Shown in pieces: positions 57,444 to 64,000 of a DNA stretch of 64,000 nucleotides (positions within the stretch are counted from its first letter, which is position 1; every line of letters starts with the position of its first letter). The position numbers and the translations under genes were made by a program. Below the pieces are notes generated by a model, which was not told the origin of the DNA, did not search any database, and worked only from the letters and a program-made list of their open reading frames with translations. The DNA lies in the NCBI GenBank assembly GCA_025617745.1, contig CM046855.1, positions 14,043,880 through 14,107,879 of the forward strand, read 5' to 3'. The DNA is from Heliocidaris erythrogramma. Taxonomy: Eukaryota; Echinodermata; Echinoidea; Camarodonta; Echinometridae.

Positions 57444-60400
57444 TGTATAAATACTTGTATATAAATACATTAACACTTTAAATATGTACATAATTATATG
57501 CCATTCTGCATACCACTCTCCAGTTATTTATTGCAAATCGATAACCCGTCGTCATAGCAACACCCACCCCTTCTCTACCAACGCCGCATCCTACCAACTT
57601 CGCTCATTCAATGGACACGGCAGGTAATGTCTGAATTGCGTCAATGTAGAGGAAATCTCTGTCGCTCCTTCCGTGAAAGATGGATCAATTTTCAGTCAGT
57701 AATATCTCCTCCCTTCCAACTTGATCAAATTAATCAAAGAGATGATCTTACAGCCAGGGGGTTAAGAGCCACGATGACACCAAATCCATCAAAATCCATA
57801 CCGTTAATCCAATCACAATTCATCATTAAAGTGCAATATCTAACAACGAGGAGACCTGGACAACGAGTTCATCGTTACTAGTACTCTGAGAAGACCGCAT
57901 CCATAATAGTCTACATACTGTACGTCATGTAGAGTGGTGTACGATAGCTTGACTTGATCGTACTATGACGTAGCAGGATCTTTTCGAATTACAAATACTT
58001 GATGCCACTATTCCATCTTTTTAAGCAGGTATTGAAATAGGGAAACGCCAAGCGTTGTTTCGAATGGGAATGGGAATGTGAACTTTGGTCTGGCAGCTTT
58101 ATCCTTTTTTTTTTCTTTGCCTCGTTCGAGGATTTATTTTACATTCAAAGCTTACAACTCAATATAACATTAATCATACATAAATGACACAAAATATAAA
58201 TACAAAATTGAACTCGACTTACAGATATCAGTGTTACATTTTCAAATAAACTTCAAAAAAATCCTTTGGTAATTCATATTTTCTTTTTGATTGTATTTTT
58301 TCCCTTCTGCTCCTTATATTTCTATTCTTTTGTTTTATTTCTCTTTCAAATCTACACAAATGACACATTCAAATGAACTTCAACAATTCCTTTGGTAATT
58401 CATCGTTTTTCTTTGTTTGTATTTTTTTTCCTTTCTGCTATATTGTATCTCTAATTTTTTTCTGATTTCTCTTTCAAACACATGTTTCAATAAAAGATCT
58501 CTCCTATCTTTTTTCCACTTTTGTTGCGTTCCAAAATAACTTTATGTACGCTCCAGAAAGCTATGGTCAGAAATAAATTGGACTGGCAATTACCTTCTAT
58601 TTTCAGTAAGTGCAAGATGCTAATCTTGGTTATTTGGACATTGTTTTTTCAACATGCATGCGAAAAGGTTTGTTTAGAACACATTCAGTGAAAGCATGGA
58701 TAATATTTTTTATCTTCTTTTACTTTGCAGGTCGTGCATAGAAAGTTATTGTGATTACAGCATGATTGTTGACGACGACGACGCGGCCGACCCCGGAAAT
58801 AGTGACTTCTATAGTCTCGCTCCGATCCTATTCAATATGTTTTGTATAATAACGTCTTATCCGACTCATGAAATATTTCATATGGTGTTCTCCAAGGATC
58901 AATCCTTGGCCCTCTTATTTCTTTTTTTTTAATTATTAATGAATGATTAAATTGTTCAAATCAACTGAAACTTGTTTTATTTACATGGTTCAGAGATTAT
59001 TTATGTGATCCTATTCAATATGTTTTGTTTAATAACGTCTTATCCGACTCATGAAATATTTCATGCGGTGTCCTCCAAGGATCAATCCTCGGCCCTCTTC
59101 TTTTTTTTATTATTTCTAAATGAATTATCAAATTGTTCAAATCAAGTGAAATTGGTTTTATTTACTGATGATACTAATAATCGTAAAAAACAAAACTTCT
59201 ACTTTTGAACAAAAATCTGAATAATGAATTCGAAAATGTATCGAACTGGTTCAAGAGCAATCAAATTATAATAATTTTAATACTCCTTCAGAGTAAGCAA
59301 GTGTCAATAGTCAACTTGATGTTAAAAGTCAATGAGAAAATTATGAAGAGCGTAAATTTCACTAAATTTTTGGGCATACCTATTGATGAAAATCCTTCTT
59401 GTAAAATGCATATATTACATGTTACAAAAAGCGTTCCTCAGAATGCTGGTGTCGTCAGCAGATTACGTTCAATATTACCCAACATTACTCATAACATTAT
59501 ATAACACACATATTCTACTATTTTAAGCTATTGTAACATGGTACGGGGAAATGCACATCCAACTAATTTTCGTACCTTATATTTACTTTAAAACAGTTAT
59601 AGTAAGGATATGTACAAAGTCAAATTACATTGCTCACACTAAACCCTTATTTCAAGATTTGAAAATTCTTATTATATCTCAGTATTGCTTTCTAAACATA
59701 AAAAGGGCCTATTACCCCAAAGTTTATGCAATATTCTTACCTTGAATAGTTCATTACATAGTTGCAATACTATAAGTGTTTACAAGTACGCATAGAACTT
59801 ATGTTTCCTTCACTTTCATACATATACCGCCAGTTACATGGAATTCCTTACAAAATGAAATCACATTAATTGGTTTTTTTATAATAGTTCCAAGAAGAAT
59901 TTAAAGAAATTCTACTTAATTTCTGATTTCTCATATCAGTATTTATTCAAAGTTTGTTTTCAAATAGTGTTAAGGTTTGTGTAGTCCGTTATGTCTTTTT
60001 TATGCCCCTTTATGCCATTTATATGCTTTTAATGTTGTATTTTGCATATATTACGTGTGCTTAAAATTGGTCTCTCATTCCCGCATATTTTCCTACATAT
60101 TTTCCTACATTAATGTAAGCGAACGGTCTTGACAAGACCGCCATGGTCTTTTATGGAACCTTGATTCCATATTCATAATTATAATCTATACATCTGTGTT
60201 CTTATCTTCATCTGTATTTTATACAGACTTGGATTTGTCTATACACGTATACTTCTACTGAAATTGAATTTATTTGAGATACTATCTAACAATTCGACAT
60301 AGCTTTGGAAGTTTTATGAAAAAATACCAATACTTAGTATAAGGGAAAATCAATGTTCATTTCAGGTTAGAATGATCTATTGGCATTTTATTCGTACAGC

Positions 60401-61441
60401 GTTACAAATAACATGGATAGCATTGCAAGAGGAACAATGTCAAATGCTACCGTACTACTGTCATCACCCATCCTGCCTCCCATAATATATTGAACTGATT
60501 TTAAACTTGTCTTTTGAAAGTTAAAAGACACCTTTAAAGGTTGATCACGTACGCAAATAATCAGACGTACCTGTCCATAAAACCTAATGTAGTAGCTCAT
60601 CACTTTATCTACAGAAATCTTTTTATTCCATGCTTCGTATTTGCTACTACCAAAATCAAGTTTCCAAATATCTTATCTTAGTTCACATCAAAAATCGTAA
60701 ATCGGATGGTTTGTTACCAGTTTATTCACCAAATTACATTTTGTTTTCAAACATCAAATCTCTGTGAATCTCAAGAAATTATCTTTCTAGATTGTCTATC
60801 CCAGAAATACGGATATGATCACATTACTCCTTTCCCTCATCACTGTAACATTTTTCACCATACACTTGGCCTCGAATGAAGAGTTCAAGCTGGCGCCAAA
60901 AGCATGAATGTTTGATTTTTCACCAATCAATGTCTACTCATAAGAACTGAATAAATCGTATTAATGGTGTAATTGAGAAGAGAAACTTTAAATGCTATTT
61001 TCCGCTGGGGCATGTTCACAAACAAATCAAGATGCTGCCTATTCATGTTCGTGTTAAAAGTCAATATATTAAAGATTCATGGCAGGTTATTGACATATCA
61101 GAGTATGCCGAAAAAAATACAGTTAATTGTTAAGAATAACAGAAGGTTGATTTCCATAACGTTTACCTCTGGTCATATACATGTATAAATTGTCGACAGT
61201 TTTATGATGTATTACATTGTCTTGAATACTGCTAACAGCTCATAAATTCCCTTCATCGATCCCTAGGCTCTGACTCGTCGATATCTTTTTACGCATGACA
61301 ACTTTGGACTGTATACTAACAAACAGTCTGAATAGAGCATTTTGTGTTAACCTCAGGAACGCAGGTGCAAATCAAGAATCTATTACGTCTTACAACCTTG
61401 GACAAGAGATTCATTTGCATTTTGCTTGGGTTTGTCCACCC

Positions 61442-61472
<31 letters not shown>

Positions 61473-63145
61473 AAATCGAGCCTAAACCTTGAACTCAGGA
61501 GTTCTCTGAATCCGATTATCGTCGTTTTACTTTTTTACTTTTTAAATAACATTATCAAAAAAACTGAGCTCTTTATTACTAATTATTGTATCGACTGTCG
61601 GCTAAATGAGATATTAAGGTATAAAACTAAAGTCACACACAAAAAATGAATCAGATAATAGTTTATGCTTAATGCATTTATCATGTTTATAGAGCACGAT
61701 CAGACAGGAAATCCCCTTATCTGCTTCCCGTTTGTTTACTGACGGGTTGAGATTAATCACGTCGAAGGATTCACGTTATAAATGAAAACAGAATGCCGGA
61801 GAAATGTTATTTAAATATTCCCTTTCTGTTTCTATCAGTCCATTTATAACTTGCTTTCGTCTCTCGAAAGATGAGGATTAAATATTGTCAAAATAATCGC
61901 ATTTAAATGAAATACAGAGATTTTACCCAAAAAATATATATGTAATGTAAAAACAAATAATTAATCTTTATTTAGGTTGGGTCAATTTTACACGGTTATT
62001 CCCGCTCTGTTTTCCCCGACCAATCCCCTCCCCCCCCCCCCCCCCCCCCCCCCCTCCAATCAACCTTTCTATGAAGGACTATGCAAGGACATACTAGAAC
62101 GAAATCGTGTCAAGATGAATGCTCCAGAGTATGGGGTGTGTAGGAAATTACTGCTCACATGAATTATTCATTAGTGAATAGATAAGACAAGTATGACTTA
62201 ATACATGTAGTTAGTTTGTAAAAGCATTAATTTGTGATTAGATCTGCAGGGAGGTTAACTCTGTGTTGGGGGAGGGGGTTAAACGTGGATGATCATTATC
62301 ATTATGTTACTATATACTGCCGTAGCCAGGTTGGAGTTTACTATGCAGCGCCATTCGCTCTTTTCCGTTCACATTTTATGAATGTCTTCTATCTCTAGAT
62401 TGAGGTTACGTGCAGTTTAATATGTCTATAAAGTAGAAGGGGGTGTCGTCCCCTTTTGGGGCAAGGGAGCCTGATGGAATTGTAATCTAAAATTATTTTC
62501 AGCCAGTTTCGTGGTTCGAACGCGGCCAGGTAATTTCTCTTAACATGCTTAATGTTATCACGCATTTTGAGGAGAAGAGAATTATCCAGGTTGAACAGTT
62601 CAAGAACGTTGGCGGATCAGGAAGGGGTGCAGGAGATGCGCATCTCCTCTAAATGTTACAACCCTATTTTATTATTTTCAGGAAGCTGGTACTTGGATAA
62701 TAGGTGTAATTTTTGAAGTGGTAGTTGTCAGGGTTAGTTTGCTGGGGTTGGTCGTATTAGTGGTAGTGTACCATAGTGATTAGTTGTCAGGGGATAGTTG
62801 TCAGGGGCAGTTTTTCAAAGGGGCAGTTGTACGGGGTAAAGTGTACTTGGGGTAGTTTGTCCAGGATGAAAGTCAGGGGGTAGTCGAACTTACACGCTCC
62901 CAAAGCACGCGCGTTTAGATATGACATGTCTCTCTTTAGAGATTTGCGAGCCCCCTTATAATCTAAACTCTGGATCCGCCTCTGCCAGAAGAGTCCCGTC
63001 ATATACTACCTACCTTCACCTACGGACAGACACGAATCAATCTTACCTTTATGGCTGATGTGACTGGGTAGACGTGCTGCCTCTTGAATAATGCGGTCAA
63101 ATACTCGACTGGTTGAATTCTTCCTTGTGATATCCTCACGGGAAC
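43371..63145 (-). CDS. Unassigned C2-domain protein, partial (five exons)
   Basis: Exons 63145-63047, 52362-52237, 48609-48490, 47575-47502 and 43502-43371 join in phase (1-1-1-1-0-0). They give about 183 residues without a stop. The order is: a polar segment (STSRVFDRIIQEAARLPS); a basic patch (VKRTFRWKTKARLQ); a Ser/Pro-rich linker (SPISPSSESARNRSASADNL, possibly phosphorylated); then the first half of a C2 domain (GTLHIQLCHKTQEEQLIVSI, then AEELEIT, then VNPYVYIRGCILPGQRKRFK). C2 domains usually bind membranes or proteins. The NPYV and LPG/K-R-K pattern recalls C2 domains of RIM, PI3K-C2 and rabphilin type, but I cannot assign a family. Start, end and the second half of the C2 domain are not visible; an assembly gap lies downstream. 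Confidence 0.7.
43541..44180. mobile_element. MITE-like element with internal ~165-bp duplication
   Basis: Begins gctctggcggagacaggggg and ends cccc-tattgaaaaatcctggctacgcctgtg. This is the kind of cag(t)ggcgtagccagg end seen on many non-autonomous elements. Inside, about 43698-43850 and 43870-44030 repeat (ctccctgcacccac, ctgttacatacagtg, agcagtc, gagccgtt, atctttctctcaa). A third partial copy lies near 44030. Poly-C at 44141-44152. Confidence 0.6.
44181..45101. other. Intron, nothing recognised
   Basis: AT-rich sequence in the D-E intron of the C2-domain gene. Confidence 0.4.
45102..45443. mobile_element. MITE with cagggttccca ends
   Basis: cagggttcccagaatttcatg (45102) is mirrored by attttcaggataggtgggaaccct (to 45442). 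Internal ttccctgat/tttccttgattt words repeat. This resembles hAT-type MITEs of marine animals. 340 bp, no frame of note. Confidence 0.7.
45444..47501. other. Intron with two poly-C runs and one fold-back region
   Basis: C17 at 46401-46417, C21 at 46621-46641 and C21 at 47285-47305. The latter two flank a ~650-bp segment beginning ctgacctcggcc and ending gaggggcctcgga, which may be a single element with gggggt/poly-C ends. The frames here show no domain. Confidence 0.4.
47502..47575 (-). CDS. C2-domain gene exon D
   Basis: 74 nt between a ctgtctacag acceptor and an aag|gtaggt donor. Encodes PIGTLHIQLCHKTQEEQLIV plus SICK, fitting the first two strands of a C2 domain. Confidence 0.7.
48490..48609 (-). 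CDS. C2-domain gene exon C
   Basis: 120 nt, phase 1 to 1, encoding VSVPTRPKLAATSGQQSP, then ISPSSESARNRSASADNLL. A Ser-rich, basic linker. Good donor ccag|gtaagc. The acceptor is chosen by phase; agag offers neighbouring alternatives. Confidence 0.6.
48610..49869. other. Intron with two poly-C runs
   Basis: C11 at 48855-48865 and C12 at 49470-49481. The plus-strand frame 49177-49500 (107 codons) is hydrophobic but unrecognised and ends in the poly-C/T tract. Confidence 0.4.
49869..50097. mobile_element. TA-flanked MITE, ~60-bp inverted ends
   Basis: tacactgtaaagaattgctg, then taggaatttacagtaaatta, then ctggcaacccg is mirrored by cgggttgccagtaatttact, then gtacttcctacagtaatttt, then ttacggtgta. 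About 227 bp, starting and ending at TA (Tc1-mariner-like). The interior is also rich in acagta/tactgt. Confidence 0.8.
50097..52236. other. Intron; polypyrimidine patch and microsatellite
   Basis: (ttc/tcc)n-rich tract at about 50980-51100; (gt)n(at)n at about 51976-52003. Otherwise nothing recognised. Confidence 0.45.
52237..52362 (-). CDS. C2-domain gene exon B
   Basis: 126 nt, phase 1 to 1. Encodes SKKISAPEMQDIPEGIASPA, then VKRTFRWKTKARLQY. Acceptor gattccag. The donor tatg|gtatta is ordinary. An alternative in-phase donor (gcac|gttta) lies 15 bp earlier. Confidence 0.6.
52501..52517 (+). repeat. Poly-G run
   Basis: 17 G bases in the A-B intron of the C2-domain gene. Confidence 0.9.
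52887..53072. mobile_element. MITE with cagtggcgtatccagg ends
   Basis: cagcggcgtatccagg (52892) is mirrored by cctggatacgccactg (to 53067). The ends are flanked by ctata on both sides (52887-52891 and 53068-53072), a likely target duplication. About 176 bp, non-coding. The same end type is common in hAT-like elements of marine invertebrates. Confidence 0.85.
53131..53166. repeat. Perfect 17-bp-arm hairpin
   Basis: ctttggttaaagcaatg is followed after one base by cattgctttaaccaaag. A perfect inverted repeat with almost no loop. Confidence 0.85.
53282..53800. mobile_element. Nested fold-back element
   Basis: Inner pair: aaaactaaaatgttaaatca then ccattta (53297-53323), mirrored at about 53463-53492. 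Outer pair: ttatgaaaatgtgtttgttg then gtggttcatcaaaaa (about 53407-53441), mirrored at about 53756-53791. The two inverted repeats interlock rather than nest cleanly. Confidence 0.7.
53892..54281. mobile_element. MITE with caggrrcgtyrctaga ends
   Basis: caggaacgtcgctaga (53892) is mirrored by tctagtaacgcccctg (to 54281). It contains a C15 run (54234-54248). About 390 bp; the open frames within have no domain. Confidence 0.65.
54282..56957. other. Intron; low-complexity patches
   Basis: (ct)n at 54828-54893; (ttta)n at 55161-55186, next to tacagggtagtctcttcagta, possibly an antisense LINE tail; C19 at 56172-56190. Frames up to about 110 codons (54825-55160) are not recognised. Confidence 0.45.
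56975..57250 (+). repeat. Dispersed repeat copy 2 with CA microsatellite
   Basis: (ca)n at 56975-57000, then the tccgaggac-rich segment that matches 3660-3820 in inverted orientation, then another cacacaca patch (57200-57210). The peptide similarity between the copies is due to the repeat. Confidence 0.65.
57384..57441 (+). repeat. (CA)n(TA)n compound microsatellite
   Basis: About nine ca units followed by about 17 ta units. Confidence 0.95.
57442..58689. other. Intron, nothing recognised
   Basis: AT-rich. The plus-strand frame 57627-57881 has no recognisable domain. About 58252-58290 and 58370-58410 share a diverged direct repeat (cttcaa, then ttcctttggtaattcat). Confidence 0.4.
58695..60240 (+). 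mobile_element. Degraded CR1-like LINE
   Basis: Frames broken by many stops and shifts still show GVLQGSILGPLL, KLVLFTDDTN (the YADD position changed to FTDD), ENVSNWFKSNQ, TKFLGIPIDE and RSILPNITHN, in the order of a CR1-type reverse transcriptase C-terminal half. The 3' end has a ggtcttgacaagaccgccatgg hairpin. Boundaries are approximate. No function is expected. Confidence 0.75.
60241..63046. other. Intron with poly-C runs and a G-rich repeat
   Basis: C20 at 61439-61458 next to (ca)n; C24 at 62031-62054; degenerate gggtagttgtcagg-like repeats at about 62700-62885. Plus-strand frames at 61295-61649 and 61977-62162 cross the poly-C and are artefacts. Confidence 0.45.
62700..62885 (+). repeat. 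Degenerate gtagttgtcaggg repeat
   Basis: About eight diverged copies of gtagttgtcagggg / cagttgtacgggg / tagtttgtccagg with irregular 14-24-bp spacing. G-rich on the plus strand. Confidence 0.5.
63047..63145 (-). CDS. C2-domain gene exon A
   Basis: 99 nt between a ttaccaccag acceptor and an aaag|gtaaga donor, entering and leaving in phase 1. Encodes SREDITRKNSTSRVFDRIIQ, then EAARLPSHISHK. Not recognised on its own. Confidence 0.65.
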
Positions 63146-64000
63146 CTGGTGGTAAGACATTGAAAAAAATGAATTAAATTAATTAAGTATGCTCTATAAG
63201 ACAAGCATCTGTACATAATGAATTACGTTAAGAAAAAACATAGTACATAGTTTATCAATAATTATCAGTAAATCAATCAACAAAATTGAAATGATGATGG
63301 ATCTGAACAGTTTTACGATTTACTGACGTTGGAAATATTTTTTCATTAAAAATTAATGTCTCATCTATGTTAGTGTCATTGGGAAATGGCTATATAGTTC
63401 AAAAAGAGTCGTTTATAGGTGCATGGGAAAAATTCAGGCAACTACAAGTTTTAATTATGAATCTGAATGTTGTCATAATAAATTGCTTTTTATTTAATTT
63501 GATTTAATTAATTTAAATTAAATTCTGAAATGACAATTACCTATTAATCTAATCCTGCTGCTTATTCATCAGGTTCACAGTTTTTAGTTTGTCATAAATA
63601 CACGAATTACGTACAACAGGCTAACCCCCACCCCCACCCCTACCTCAAGCTGCCCCACCGTGAATCAGTCACGATTCAAATGGAATCATTTCCATCTAGC
63701 GGCGAATACATATTGGCGATACAGAGCATGAAGATCATTGATATTCCCTCAAGTTCCCTTCAGCGGGGGAGGTGACATCCCAGCCGTTCTGTTTATTGAT
63801 CGCATATGCTGACGTATCATATATTGCTTATAAAGATTGTCTGACTGACTTGAATTACAATCAAAAACATTAATCACTATATTGGGAACATGAAAATGCA
63901 CTTTGGCGTTACAAGATACCAAGAAGAATTGGATTCAATTGAATCTTAAATGCTTGGATATTCAAACTACTCTTGGGGAAGTAACAACGTTTTTCGTGTT
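63146..64000. other. Upstream intron of the C2-domain gene, nothing recognised
   Basis: AT-rich sequence. No upstream exon could be identified before the window ends. Confidence 0.35.

Overview
This is eukaryotic, intron-rich, repeat-loaded DNA from an animal. It probably comes from a marine invertebrate deuterostome, with an echinoderm such as a sea urchin the best guess. That guess rests on a POLR3F gene close to the vertebrate one over its whole length, tRNA-derived SINEs of the type common in sea urchins, CR1-like LINEs, a Penelope-like element with a GIY-YIG domain, and many fold-back DNA elements. It is inference; no species-level marker is visible. There are no bacterial operons, phage genes or CRISPR arrays. 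One assembly gap (Ns, 39653-40152) abuts a poly-G run.

Two protein-coding genes can be supported, both on the minus strand and arranged head-to-tail. (1) A complete POLR3F (RNA polymerase III subunit RPC6/RPC39) occupies 23297-35895 in eight exons. All splice phases agree and give a 312-aa product that ends in the four-cysteine iron-sulphur motif of the family. Its upstream region carries a duplicated 23-bp block with ETS-type and CCAAT sites. A possible divergent first exon lies on the plus strand at 36104-36163. (2) Further upstream, five phase-compatible exons (63145 down to 43371) encode an internal part of an unassigned protein with a Ser/Pro-rich linker followed by the start of a C2 domain. 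Both ends lie outside the readable sequence.

The rest is mobile and repetitive DNA. 1-23 kb has no recognisable gene. It holds two neighbouring copies of a TTAA-flanked fold-back element (5.1-7.0 kb), two tRNA-SINEs, an element with palindromic ends (15.1-16.7 kb) and several hairpin MITEs. Within the POLR3F introns are a 5'-truncated Penelope-like element with a hammerhead-ribozyme-like end (24.35-25.34 kb), an antisense CR1-like LINE (26.9-30.0 kb), a pogo-like MITE, a 61-bp tandem array and nested inverted-repeat elements (34.3-35.7 kb). Just upstream of POLR3F, 36.3-39.0 kb is a 13-copy, ~214-bp satellite whose monomers each contain a dyad. 41-64 kb holds a 300-bp polypyrimidine tract, a very young MITE with 98-99% identical 141-bp arms surrounding an inner element with tRNA-like arms, more MITEs, a degraded LINE (58.7-60.2 kb), microsatellites, and many of the window's ~17 long poly-C/poly-G runs.

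No new gene system is evident. The most unusual items are the hammerhead-like Penelope end, the young nested MITE, the satellite beside the Pol III subunit promoter, and the palindrome-ended element.
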